Assembly (NCBI GenBank): GCA_030427205.1
Contig: JAUHXC010000001.1
Location: 62,001-126,000 of the forward strand
DNA length: 64,000 nucleotides
Source: a bacterium
Lineage (GTDB): Bacteria > Myxococcota_A > Bradymonadia > UBA7976 > UBA1532
Reading direction: 5' to 3'
Shown: positions 19,296-29,471 of the stretch, in pieces
Position numbering within the stretch: the first letter of the stretch is position 1
How the letters are laid out: each line of letters begins with the position of its first letter
Program-made: the position numbers and the translations under genes
Notes under the pieces: generated by a model
What the model was told of the DNA's origin: nothing
What the model saw: the letters and a program-made list of their open reading frames with translations, nothing else
Database searches by the model: none

Positions 19296-19709
19296 TCAGG
19301 CGCGGTGGTCGCCTGTCGCCGGCCGCGGGCCGCGGAACGTCGGCAGCCCGTCCCCCGACTTGTCCCACGAGAGGCGGCCGGCGGTCTGGGTATGATCCCG
19401 AGGCGGCACGCACTCCGGCTCGTCGAGCGAGCAGGTGGTCACGTCGATCAGCCCCGGCTCGCGCTTCGACCAGAAGGTCAGCGCGGTGCCGCAGCGCGGG
19501 CAGAACGCCCGCCGCCCGTGGCCCGACGACTGGAAGGTGCGCGGCTCGCCGGCCAGCCACTCGAAGTCGCTGACCGCCACGGTGAACCAGGCCATCGACG
19601 GCGCCCCGCTCGCCCGGCGGCAGATGGTGCAGTGGCAGACGGTCTCGTGCCGCGGGCGACCGCGGGCCCGGTAGCGCACGAAGCGACACAAGCAGCCCCC
19701 TTCGTACAT
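19296..19709 (-). CDS. GFA/CENP-V family zinc protein
   Basis: 137 residues of the glutathione-dependent formaldehyde-activating (GFA) fold. Zinc-binding cysteines appear in the expected order: GGCLC near residue 5, CHCTICRR near 26 and FCPRCGT near 70. Members bind zinc structurally, and a few react with S-hydroxymethyl-glutathione; most are uncharacterised. GGAGGTCG precedes the ATG. It is divergent from the DUF362 gene and apparently monocistronic. Confidence 0.9.
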   Translation of the reverse strand: MYEGGCLCRFVRYRARGRPRHETVCHCTICRRASGAPSMAWFTVAVSDFEWLAGEPRTFQSSGHGRRAFCPRCGTALTFWSKREPGLIDVTTCSLDEPECVPPRDHTQTAGRLSWDKSGDGLPTFRGPRPATGDHRA

Positions 19710-19780
19710 CGACCTCCTCCCTCCCGCCGACGGGTGGTCGGCGTATCGCGCAGAATATCACCCGAGGCGCGCGCCCGCTG

Positions 19781-19786
19781 TATCAT
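19781..19786 (+). promoter_or_regulatory. Candidate -10 giving a leaderless DUF362 transcript
   Basis: TATCAT (five of six) ends 7 bp before the ATG at 19794, which has no ribosome-binding site. A transcript starting at the usual distance would begin at or next to the start codon. No good -35 is visible. Confidence 0.35.
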
Positions 19787-19793
19787 CGCCGCG

Positions 19794-20855
19794 ATGGGGA
19801 GCCGACGACCGACGATCAACCGCCGCGACGCCCTCGGCCTGGGGGCCGGCGCCCTGGCGTTCGGCGTCACCCGCGCGGGGGCCATGGGCCTCGTCGACCG
19901 CCCCGGCGAGCTGCTCGCGCTGCGTCGGCCGGGGCTGGCGCGGCGCGATCGGATCGACGTCGCGGCGACCACCCGCGCCCTCGACGACGCGCTGATGGCC
20001 TTCACCGGCGCCGCCGATCCGGTCGCGGCGTTGGGGCGCTACGTTTTTGCCGAAGACCGGGTGGCGCTCAAGGTCAACGCGCTCGCCGCGCCGGGGCACC
20101 CCTTCCACCCGGCCCTGGCGTGGCACCTCGCCGGGCACATCGTGAAGCTGGGGGTGCCGCCCGATCGGATCGTGATCTACGACCAGTACCCGACCCGCAT
20201 GCGGCGCAGCGGCTATCGCTTCGTCGACCGCCCGGGGCGGGTGGCCTGCGTGCACCACAAGATGCGGGGCTACGTCGAGCGCGAGGTGCATCACCCCGAC
20301 GGCCAGCGAAAGCTGCGCTGGTGCCGGGTGCTCGAAGAGGCCACCGCGGTGCTCGACCTCATCGTGCCCAAGGACCACGACCTCGCCGGCGTCACCGGCG
20401 CGCTGAAGAACATGGCCTTCGGCAATGTGGACCACGTACCCGAGTTCCACCGCGACATCCACCACGCGATCCCGTGGATGTACGGCCAGCCCGAGATCCG
20501 CGACAAGACCCGCCTGATCATCGCCGACGCGACCCGGGTGACCTACGACAAAGGCCCGCAGGACCAGCCGAAGCACCGGGCGGTGGCCGACGCGATCATG
20601 GTCGGCGAGGACCCCGTCGCGATGGACTGGGCGGTGCTCGAGCTGGTCAATATCGAGCGGGTGAAGCGCCGGCTCGCGCCGATCGAGAAGACGCAGCGCC
20701 CGCCGAGTTTTCTGGCGCGGGCCACCGAGATGGGCCTCGGCGCGCCGTTCGACCGCCAGCGCTGGCGGCGCATCGAGGGCCGCGGCCGCAGCGCGCTGTG
20801 GACCCCGGCCCACATCGATCCCTCGGCGATTCTGGGGCGGCGAAGCGGCCCGTGA
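19794..20855 (+). CDS. Tat-exported DUF362 protein
   Basis: 353 residues starting with a twin-arginine leader (NRRDALGLGAGALAFG). The remainder matches DUF362: VALKVN near residue 85, then IVKLGVPPDRIVIYDQY, a central VLDLIVPKDHDLAGVTGALKNMAFG and a late AVADAIMVGEDPVAMDWAVLE. There is no ferredoxin-type cysteine cluster, which some DUF362 proteins carry. Function is unknown; the Tat signal implies folding, perhaps with a cofactor, before export. tatA is 13 kb away in this window. The ATG at 19794 lacks a ribosome-binding site. Confidence 0.85.
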   Translation: MGSRRPTINRRDALGLGAGALAFGVTRAGAMGLVDRPGELLALRRPGLARRDRIDVAATTRALDDALMAFTGAADPVAALGRYVFAEDRVALKVNALAAPGHPFHPALAWHLAGHIVKLGVPPDRIVIYDQYPTRMRRSGYRFVDRPGRVACVHHKMRGYVEREVHHPDGQRKLRWCRVLEEATAVLDLIVPKDHDLAGVTGALKNMAFGNVDHVPEFHRDIHHAIPWMYGQPEIRDKTRLIIADATRVTYDKGPQDQPKHRAVADAIMVGEDPVAMDWAVLELVNIERVKRRLAPIEKTQRPPSFLARATEMGLGAPFDRQRWRRIEGRGRSALWTPAHIDPSAILGRRSGP

Positions 20856-20893
20856 TCTGGTAGGTAGGCTCCTGCATCTGGCGGGAGCGCACG

Positions 20894-21889
20894 ATGGCCG
20901 CGAGCGAAGACGCGCACAGCACGACCGATGGACCCGAGACCGAGGGGCCGCAGCTCGACGGGGTCGCCGAGGCGGTGGAGGCCGCCCTCGACGCCCTCGA
21001 CGACGAGCTGCTCGAGCTCTACCTCGCCGCCGACCGCGGGGACGACATCACCGCCGCCGCCGACCGGCTCGCGGCGCTGGCCGATCGGGTCGCCGCCGCC
21101 GCCGCCGACTGGATCGAGGCCAGCATCCCGCCGCCCGAGCCCGAGCCCGACCCGGCGGCGCTGCTCGCCGAGGCCGGCGACGCGCTCGACGCGGCGCTCG
21201 ACCTGCTCGACGCCCTCGAAGACGCCGACCCGGCCCACCTGCCCATCGCCGACCGCGTCCGCCTCGCCGAGCGCACCCGCCGGGCGGCGCAGACCGTCGA
21301 GCGGGCCGCGCGGACGGTGGCCGTCTTCGGCGAGGCGCTGCCCGAGGCGCCGGTCGGGTTCCGCACCCCCGCGCCGGCGGCCACGGCCCCGATGGCGGGC
21401 GTCGGCGACCGGATCTCGACCATCGCCCTCGACCCGGACCGGGCCTTCGTCGCGTGGTCGGTGACCGCCGCCGGCTTCGCCCGGGCGAGCGAGGCGCTGC
21501 TGGCCGACGAGCGGCCGACGCTGACGCTGCGGGTCTACATCGAGTCCGCCGACCAGCCGCCCTCGATCACCGATCACCCGGTCGAGACCTGGCTGGGGCA
21601 GACCACCATGGAGATCGACGACCGCGCCGGCGGGCTGCTGGTCTGCGCCATCGGCCTCGCGGCGGGCGGCACCTTCGCCCACATCGCGCGGGCGACGGCG
21701 GTGCAGCTGCCGCGGCGCACCCCGGGCGACGGGCCGCTGCGCTTCGCCCGGGTCACCCATGGCGCCGACGGGCAGCGGCGCATCGAGTCGCGCACCGAGG
21801 CCGCCCCCGCCGCCGTGGCGCCGCCGCCCGCCGAGCCCGGCCTGCCGCTCGGCGCCCTCTTCGCCCCGCCGATGGAGACCGACCGATGA
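20894..21889 (+). CDS. DUF4912 domain protein
   Basis: 331 residues. The first 150 are Ala/Asp/Glu-rich helices that look like an extended coiled stalk (repeated AALAD and LDALEDAD segments) with a PEPEPDP break. Residues about 185-300 form the DUF4912 domain (DPDRAFVAWSVTAAGFARA, TLTLRVYIES, GGLLVCAIGL). DUF4912 proteins are often next to GH57/DUF1957 glycoside hydrolases, and here the downstream gene, overlapping by 4 bp (ATGA), is a GH57-like protein, so the pair probably acts together. No signal peptide. GGGAG lies about 8 bp before the ATG. Confidence 0.85.
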   Translation: MAASEDAHSTTDGPETEGPQLDGVAEAVEAALDALDDELLELYLAADRGDDITAAADRLAALADRVAAAAADWIEASIPPPEPEPDPAALLAEAGDALDAALDLLDALEDADPAHLPIADRVRLAERTRRAAQTVERAARTVAVFGEALPEAPVGFRTPAPAATAPMAGVGDRISTIALDPDRAFVAWSVTAAGFARASEALLADERPTLTLRVYIESADQPPSITDHPVETWLGQTTMEIDDRAGGLLVCAIGLAAGGTFAHIARATAVQLPRRTPGDGPLRFARVTHGADGQRRIESRTEAAPAAVAPPPAEPGLPLGALFAPPMETDR

Positions 21890-23361
21890 CCCCCAGCCTC
21901 TCGCTGGTGCTGCGGCTGCACGCGCCGCCGGTGGACCGCGCCGACGGCCCGGCCGCGCAGCGCGTCTTCGCCTGGCTCATCGAGTCGGTCCTGCCGACGC
22001 TGCAGACCCTGCGCGGGCTGCCCGATGGCGACGGCCCGGTCGCGACGCTGGTGATCAGCCCGCTGGCCGCCGAGACCTGGCGCGACGAGACGATGCGCGC
22101 CGCCCTGGACGCCGAGCTCGACCTGCGGCTGGCCGCGGCCCGCGCCGCCGCTCGATCGGACGATACCCACCGCATCGAGCGCGCCCGGACCACGTGGCGC
22201 GGCATCGGCGGCGACCTGAGCCGGGCCTTCGCCGAGCTGCAGGACGCCGGCCGGATCGAGCTGGCCACGACCCCCGCCACCGACGCCTGCCTGCCGCTCA
22301 TCGGCGAGCGGGCCTTCGCCCGCCCGCAGATCGCGCTGGCGGTCGCGACCCACGCCCGCCACTTCGGCAAGGCGCCGGCGGGCATCGACCTCACCCGCGG
22401 CTACAGCCCGCGCATCGACCTGCTCTGCGCCGAATACGGCCTGCGCTGGTGCCTGGTGGGCCCGGCGGCCTTCGAACGGGCCACCGCGAAGCCGCTCTAC
22501 GGCCCCTGGGCGCCGCTCTGCTGCCCGAACTCGGGTCTGGCGGCCTTCATGGCAGACCCCGACGCGATCGGGCTGCCAGCGACCGCCCCGGGCCGCCTGC
22601 ACGGCACGCTGCTCGACCGCGGGCTGCGCGCCGCGCCGGCCGACTGGCATCTGGCGCTGCACCCCGAGAGCCTGGGCGAGCAGCCGCCGAAGGGGCGGGC
22701 GATCCGGGCCGACGTCTTCGCCGAGCCGTGGTCCGCCGCCGAGGCCGAGGCCGCCGCCGAGGCGGTGGGGCGGGCCTGGGCCGAGGCCCGGCTGATCGAG
22801 GCGGGGCAGGCGGCGGACGCCATCGGCCGCCCGCCGCACCGGGTGGCGCTCTTCGACGGGGCGCTCTTCGGGCGCTGGTGGGCCGGCGGCCACGGCTTCT
22901 TGAAGGGCGCGCTCGGCGGCCCCGGCTCGACGACGCCGTCCCGCTGGCTGGCGCAGCACGACGAGCATCAGTCGGCCTGGCCCGGGCTGGCCCGCGCCGG
23001 CGCGCTGCCCGGTTTCGCGGCCGCCGGCGACGACCCCGACCGCGAGTGGCTGCTCGACGCGCTGCCCCGGGCGGCGGCCCGCATGACGACGGTCGCCGAT
23101 CGGGTCGCGGGCACGGTGGCCGAGGTCCAGGCTCCGGCCCGCCGGGCGGCGCGCGCGCTGCTGCTGGCCCAATGCGGTGACTGGCCGCTGATGCTCGAGC
23201 ACGGGCTGGCCGGCGCCGAGGCGGTGGCCGGGCTGCGCGCGCATCTGGCGGCGTTCGAAGCGGCCCTGGGACCGGAGACGGCGGAGGCGCCAGAGACGCC
23301 GGCCGCGGGCACCGTCAGCGTCTTCGCCGACCTCGACCTGACGCCGTTCGCCTCCCACTGA
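21886..23361 (+). CDS. GH57 (DUF1957)-like protein, probable pseudoenzyme
   Basis: 491 residues related to GH57 alpha-glucan branching enzymes. Shared landmarks are IELATTPATDACLPL (usually ...TH.YLPLL), the RPQIALAVATHARHFG segment and FDGALFGRWW (usually FD.ELFGHWW). The expected N-terminal His-x-His-x-Pro is LHAPP here. The nucleophile loop, normally LPECAY, reads DLTRGYSP (residues 168-175) with no glutamate and one residue fewer. Asp324 at the acid/base position is kept. The protein is therefore likely a carbohydrate-binding or regulatory pseudoenzyme. Translation is coupled to the DUF4912 gene. Its stop codon lies inside a 14-bp sequence that is duplicated before the next gene. Confidence 0.8.
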   Translation: MTPSLSLVLRLHAPPVDRADGPAAQRVFAWLIESVLPTLQTLRGLPDGDGPVATLVISPLAAETWRDETMRAALDAELDLRLAAARAAARSDDTHRIERARTTWRGIGGDLSRAFAELQDAGRIELATTPATDACLPLIGERAFARPQIALAVATHARHFGKAPAGIDLTRGYSPRIDLLCAEYGLRWCLVGPAAFERATAKPLYGPWAPLCCPNSGLAAFMADPDAIGLPATAPGRLHGTLLDRGLRAAPADWHLALHPESLGEQPPKGRAIRADVFAEPWSAAEAEAAAEAVGRAWAEARLIEAGQAADAIGRPPHRVALFDGALFGRWWAGGHGFLKGALGGPGSTTPSRWLAQHDEHQSAWPGLARAGALPGFAAAGDDPDREWLLDALPRAAARMTTVADRVAGTVAEVQAPARRAARALLLAQCGDWPLMLEHGLAGAEAVAGLRAHLAAFEAALGPETAEAPETPAAGTVSVFADLDLTPFASH

Positions 23362-23382
23362 GCGCCATCCACTGAGCGCCAT
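23355..23382 (+). repeat. 14-bp tandem duplication across a stop/start junction
   Basis: CCACTGAGCGCCAT occurs twice head to tail (23355-23368 and 23369-23382). The first copy holds the TGA of the GH57-like gene; the second runs into the ATG of the helicase gene (23381). Deleting one copy would restore a normal 5-bp spacing between stop and start. The 3' copy loses the in-frame TGA role, since only the first stop is used. Confidence 0.9.
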
Positions 23383-25273
23383 GCACCCCCAGCGCGCGGT
23401 CGGGCTCGATCCCGACCAGCAGGCCGCGGTCGATGCGCCGGCGGGCCCGCTGCTGGTGGTCGCCGGCCCGGGCAGCGGCAAGACCCGCGTATTGACCCAT
23501 CGCGTCGCCCGGCTGGTGGCCGACGGGGCCGATCCGGCGGGCATCGTGCTGCTCACATTCACCCAGAAGGCGGCCCGGGAGATGGTCGAGCGGCTCGCGG
23601 CGCTGCTCGGCCCCGCGGCCCGCGCGATCTGGGCCGGCACCTTCCACGCGCTGTGCCTGCGGCTGCTGCGGACCCACGGCGACCGCATCGGCCTGCGCCG
23701 CGACTTCGGGTTGATCGATCCCGGCCTCGCCGCCGAGGTGCTCGACGGGGTGCTCGCCGAGGTGCTCGAGGGCGCGCCGCCCGGTTTGACGGCGGGGCTG
23801 CCGCCGAGCCGCACGATCCTGCGGGTGCTCTCGCTCTCGCTCAACGCCGACCGCCCGCTGGCCGAGGCCGCCCGCCGGCTGGCGCCCGACGCGCCGCTCG
23901 ATCTGCTCGACGGGCTGTGCGGGGCCTACGCCGGGCGCAAGCTCGAGCTGAACCTGCTCGACTTCGACGACCTGCTGGTCTTCGGCGAGCTGCTGCTGGC
24001 CGAAGACCCGATGCTGGCCGACGCCGTCGCCCGCCGCTGCCGGCACGTGCTGGTGGACGAGTACCAAGATACCAACCCGGTGCAGGCGCGCCTGGTCGCG
24101 CGGCTGACGGCCCACCACGGCGACCTGTGCGCGGTGGGCGACGACGCGCAGGCGATCTACGGGTTCCGCGGGGCCGACGTGGGGCACATCCTGCACCTCG
24201 CGCAGCGGGCGCCGACCGCGCGGCTGAGCCACAACCACCGCTCGACGGCGCCGATCGTGGCGTTGTCGAACGCCTGCCTGGGCCAGCTGCGTCGCCGGCT
24301 GGAGAAGACGCTGGTCTCGGCGGTGGGTGAGGGCCCGCTGCCGGTGCTGGTGCGCCCGGCCGATCCGGCGGACGAGGCGCGCTTCATCGTCGATCGGGCC
24401 CTGGCGCTGCGCGACGCGGGGGTGCCGCTCGACGAGCAGGCCGCGCTGTACCGGGCCCACGCCCACGCCCGGGCGCTGCAGCTCGAGCTGGGCCGGCGCG
24501 GGGTGCCGTTCTCGGTGCGCGGCGGGCCGCGGGTCTTCGAGCAGGTACACGTCCGCGACGTGCTGGCCCACCTGCGGGCGGTGCACAACCCGCTCGACGC
24601 GCTGGCGTGGCGGCGGGTCTTCCGGCTGGCGCCGGGCGTCGGCGCGGTGGCCGGGCAGCACATCACCGACGCGCTCTTCGCCGAGGGCGACCCGTGGGGC
24701 GCGCTGGCCGACGATCGCCCGCGTCGTGGGCTCGGCGGACGGGCCGCCGCCGGATACGCCCGCACCCGGGAGACGCTGCTCGACCTGGCAAAGCTGGCCG
24801 ATCGGCCGGGCCCGATGGTGGCCCGGGTGCTGACCCGCGGCTATACCGCCCACCTCGAGCGCGCCTTCCCCGACGATCACCGCCGCCGGCTCGACGACCT
24901 GCGGACCCTCGTCGAGCAGGCCCAGGGCCACGACACCGCCGGGCTGCTCGAAGCGCTGGCCCTCGCCGACCGGCTCGACGGCGGCCGGGCGGGGCTGACC
25001 CTGTCGACGATTCATCAGGCCAAGGGGCTCGAGTGGCGCGCGGTCTATGTCATGGCGCTCTCGGAGGGCTGGTTCCCCGCCCGCTTCGACGGCGACCTCG
25101 ACGAAGAGCGCCGGCTGCTCTATGTGGCCTTGACCCGGGCCCGCCGCTTCCTGCATCTGTGCAGCCCGCTGAACGACGGCGACGGGGGGCTGCCCCGGCG
25201 CATCAGCCGATTCGTCGCGGAGATCGTCGACCGCGACCCGACCCTGGTGGAGCGATGGCCCGTCGAACCGTGA
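23381..25273 (+). CDS. UvrD/PcrA-family superfamily 1 DNA helicase
   Basis: 630-residue ATP-dependent 3'-5' helicase. All motifs are present: Walker A GPGSGKT (near residue 30), TFTQKAAREM, DEYQDTNPVQ (Walker B), GDDAQAIYGFRGA (III), a 2B domain, TIHQAKGLEW (V) and VALTRARRFL (VI). It is about 100 residues shorter than E. coli UvrD, mainly at the C-terminus, which lacks the RNA-polymerase/PcrA tail. Likely a repair or recombination helicase; UvrD versus Rep cannot be decided. It has no good ribosome-binding site apart from coupling to the upstream stop. It overlaps the next gene by 19 bp. Confidence 0.93.
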   Translation: MHPQRAVGLDPDQQAAVDAPAGPLLVVAGPGSGKTRVLTHRVARLVADGADPAGIVLLTFTQKAAREMVERLAALLGPAARAIWAGTFHALCLRLLRTHGDRIGLRRDFGLIDPGLAAEVLDGVLAEVLEGAPPGLTAGLPPSRTILRVLSLSLNADRPLAEAARRLAPDAPLDLLDGLCGAYAGRKLELNLLDFDDLLVFGELLLAEDPMLADAVARRCRHVLVDEYQDTNPVQARLVARLTAHHGDLCAVGDDAQAIYGFRGADVGHILHLAQRAPTARLSHNHRSTAPIVALSNACLGQLRRRLEKTLVSAVGEGPLPVLVRPADPADEARFIVDRALALRDAGVPLDEQAALYRAHAHARALQLELGRRGVPFSVRGGPRVFEQVHVRDVLAHLRAVHNPLDALAWRRVFRLAPGVGAVAGQHITDALFAEGDPWGALADDRPRRGLGGRAAAGYARTRETLLDLAKLADRPGPMVARVLTRGYTAHLERAFPDDHRRRLDDLRTLVEQAQGHDTAGLLEALALADRLDGGRAGLTLSTIHQAKGLEWRAVYVMALSEGWFPARFDGDLDEERRLLYVALTRARRFLHLCSPLNDGDGGLPRRISRFVAEIVDRDPTLVERWPVEP

Positions 25274-26010
25274 GCCGCATCGAGCTTTTGCCGTACACCG
25301 TCGCCGCCTGGCTGATGCCGCTGATGGCGCTGGCCGAAGACCTGGGCGTCGGCGCCGAGCCGCGTACGCTGACCGGCCGCCCGCCGCTGACCACCGGCGA
25401 GCGGCTGCTCTTCTGGCTCGGCGCGCTGGTGGTCATGGCCCTCGTCGCCCGGGTCGTCTTCCGCGAGCAGCTGCTCGAGCGGCGCACGCTCAAGCGGCTG
25501 ATGGACGAGATCGGGCCGTTCTTCCCCGAGTTCGACATCGACGCGGTCAAGCAGTGGGTCGAGCGCTGCGCGCCGCACGTCTGGAGCGGCTGGAAGCGGC
25601 GCGACCTGAGCAGCCTCGAAGGCTACGCCACCGACCGCTTCTTCGCCGAGGCCGAGGCCCGCTTCGAAGCGCAGCGCCAGCGAGGCCTGGAGCACGCCGC
25701 CCGGCTGGAGACGGTGCTCAAGGTGCACCCGCTGGGCATGTATTCGGTGGGCGACGGCCAGCCGCCGCGGGACGTGGAGCTGCTCCTGCGGCTGGAGGAG
25801 AAGGCCATCGACTGCCTGGTGCAGCCCGACGGCACCGTCGTCGAGGGCCGCCCCGAGATGCGCCAGGTGATGCACTTCTGGGCCCTGCGCCACGACGGGC
25901 GCCGCTGGCTGCTCGATCGCATCTGGGAGACCGAGCGCGGGGTCGATCTGGACCTGACCGACAAGCCGGTGCTGCCGCCGGTCGGCAAGTGGCGCCGGCC
26001 GCAGGACTGA
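25255..26010 (+). CDS. Tim44-like domain protein
   Basis: 251 residues. A hydrophobic region (about 35-65, LLFWLGALVVMALVARVVF) anchors it in the inner membrane. Residues 100-240 form a Tim44/NTF2-like cone (AVKQWVERCAPHVWSGWKRRDL, LEGYATDRFFAEAEARFE, MRQVMHFWALRHDGRRWLLDRI). Bacterial Tim44-like proteins are membrane associated and of unknown role. GGTGGAGCG precedes the ATG at 25255, which lies inside the end of the helicase gene, so the two are translationally coupled although no functional link is obvious. Confidence 0.85.
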   Translation: MARRTVSRIELLPYTVAAWLMPLMALAEDLGVGAEPRTLTGRPPLTTGERLLFWLGALVVMALVARVVFREQLLERRTLKRLMDEIGPFFPEFDIDAVKQWVERCAPHVWSGWKRRDLSSLEGYATDRFFAEAEARFEAQRQRGLEHAARLETVLKVHPLGMYSVGDGQPPRDVELLLRLEEKAIDCLVQPDGTVVEGRPEMRQVMHFWALRHDGRRWLLDRIWETERGVDLDLTDKPVLPPVGKWRRPQD

Positions 26011-26086
26011 CCGCCGGCAGCCCCCCGGTCGGGGGATGGTCCGGGCCCCCCGGCCGCGCCATCATTGTCGCGGAGAGGAGGGGAGC

Positions 26087-27718
26087 ATGCCGAAGTACGC
26101 ATCGACGCAGCGCAGCGCGCACCGAGCGGCCGATCGCGGCCGGGCGGACGGCGCGCAGACCGGTCGACGGGCCATGAGCAACCGGGCCGTGGGGCGTCTG
26201 CGGGCGGCGAGCGCGCCGCTGCGGGTCGGCGTCGCCGGCTCGAGCCACGAGAGAGACGCCGATCGGGCGGCGGACGCGGTGCTCGCCGGCCGGCCCTCGG
26301 GGGCCCGGGTCTCCGATCCGGTGGCCGGCGGCGCGCCGGTCGCGGCGGGCGTACAGCGTCAGATCGAGCGGGCCCGGGGCGGCGGCCGCGGTCTGACCGG
26401 GCGCCTGCGCACGCGCCTGCAGCGCTCGTTCTCCGCCGACCTGAGCGGCATCCGGGTGCACACCGACGACCGGGCTCATCGGGTGGCCCGGGACCTGGGC
26501 GCGGCGGCGGCCACCGTGGGCCGGGACATCTTCTTCCGCCGGGGCGCGCTGCGTGGCCGCGGCGGGCTGCATACCCTGGCCCACGAGGTGGCCCACGCGA
26601 CCCAGCCGGGCGCCGCGGGCCGGGTGCAGTGCCGCAAGTGGTACTGGCAGAAGGAGTATCGCGGCACCAAGATGGCCTGGCGCTCGGGGCCCGACGAGGG
26701 CCCGCACATCCTCGAAGACATCGGGGAGGGCAAGACCGAGAAGGACCAGTGGGACGACGAGACCCGGGTCTACACCCCGCAGGACCCGTATATGCGGCGG
26801 CCCAAGTTCTCCGAGTCGCGCTACATCCCCAGCGCGGAGAATACGGCGCAGTTCAAGGCGCGCGACGAGAAGCGGGCCAAGGCCGGCGAGCTGCTGCGCG
26901 GCGTCAAGACCCTCAGCGCCCTGGCCAAGAAGCTCGACGACGTTGGCTACGACTACTCGACCCTGCCCGCCACGTACATCGAGGCGACCTCCGACTACAA
27001 AACGTTCAAGAAGAAGAAGACCTGGATGGCGGGCGGTCGGGCCAAGCTGGCCTGTCGCCTGGCCCTGCGCGACCTGCAGGAGGGGCTGGGGCTGGCGTCC
27101 AAACCCGACGAAACCTACATGCTCGCCGCCCGCCGCCGCGAGGAGACCGTCGACAAGTCGGACGACTTCACCGGCGACTACAAGTGGGACCAGTTCGGCT
27201 ACGCCGGCTCGACGGACTTCGGAAAGTGGGCCCTCGGTGAGGCCGGCAAGCCGACGACCAAGCAGACGCTCAACTGCTGGGAGGCGGTGCTGCTCGCCGC
27301 CCACGAGAAGGGCTTCGTCTCCCGCACCCAGATCCGGGACAAGTACATCGAGTCGAAGGCCATCCAGAAGAAGACCGCCACCCCCTCGACCGACCTGGGC
27401 CACGCGCGCACGCCCGGCGTGAGCGACGAAGACCAGATGGTGCCGATCGAAGAGATCCTGGTGCGCGGCGCGGGCAAGCACTACGACCCCACCAACCCCT
27501 ACACGGCGCGGCCGCTGACCGGCGACATCCTCGCGGTGGGCTCGTTCGGCAACCACACGATGATCGCCAAGGGCAATACCGACGACCCGCCCAAGGTCTA
27601 CAGCTGCTGGCCGCAGTACACCGGCGACGTCGACACCGTGCGCGAGCAGCCGATCACCGACTTCACCGCCAAGGGCCTGGGCACCAAGATCTGGATGTAC
27701 CGCCCCTTCTGGGCCTGA
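26087..27718 (+). CDS. eCIS-core DUF4157 protein with putative Cys/His hydrolase C-terminus
   Basis: 543 residues. The N-terminal 100 are basic and disordered. Residues about 110-175 carry the DUF4157 (eCIS core) metalloprotease-like motif: RLQRSFSADLSGIRVHTD, then LAHEVAHATQ with HEVAH at 166-170. Such domains mark cargo of extracellular contractile injection systems or polymorphic toxins. The C-terminal half has Cys397 in LNCWEAVLLAA and His490 in GDILAVGSFGNHTMIAKG, a pattern like NlpC/P60-type papain-fold hydrolases. No sheath, tube or other eCIS gene is in the window, and no immunity gene is adjacent. There is a strong GGAGAGGAGGGGAGC before the ATG. Effector or toxin is the best guess; substrate unknown. 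Confidence 0.8.
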   Translation: MPKYASTQRSAHRAADRGRADGAQTGRRAMSNRAVGRLRAASAPLRVGVAGSSHERDADRAADAVLAGRPSGARVSDPVAGGAPVAAGVQRQIERARGGGRGLTGRLRTRLQRSFSADLSGIRVHTDDRAHRVARDLGAAAATVGRDIFFRRGALRGRGGLHTLAHEVAHATQPGAAGRVQCRKWYWQKEYRGTKMAWRSGPDEGPHILEDIGEGKTEKDQWDDETRVYTPQDPYMRRPKFSESRYIPSAENTAQFKARDEKRAKAGELLRGVKTLSALAKKLDDVGYDYSTLPATYIEATSDYKTFKKKKTWMAGGRAKLACRLALRDLQEGLGLASKPDETYMLAARRREETVDKSDDFTGDYKWDQFGYAGSTDFGKWALGEAGKPTTKQTLNCWEAVLLAAHEKGFVSRTQIRDKYIESKAIQKKTATPSTDLGHARTPGVSDEDQMVPIEEILVRGAGKHYDPTNPYTARPLTGDILAVGSFGNHTMIAKGNTDDPPKVYSCWPQYTGDVDTVREQPITDFTAKGLGTKIWMYRPFWA

Positions 27719-27753
27719 CCGGGCTCGCGCCCGACCCCACCGCCGACGATCGA

Positions 27754-27782
27754 TTGCGGCGAAGCCGCCGCCCGCCTACCAT
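27754..27782 (+). promoter_or_regulatory. Candidate promoter of the Hsp70/J operon
   Basis: TTGCGG (27754-27759), 17 bp, TACCAT (27777-27782), 42 bp before the Hsp70 ATG. Four of six matches each; same layout as the glyQS promoter. Confidence 0.5.
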
Positions 27783-27824
27783 GGCTCGACCCGGCGCCCG
27801 GCGCCGGCAGCCCGGGGGTCGTGC

Positions 27825-29411
<1,587 letters not shown>

Positions 29412-29471
29412 GCGACGGCGCCGCCTCGACGACGACCGTGACGGTCGGCCGCGCGCGCGTGGAGGCGGCCC

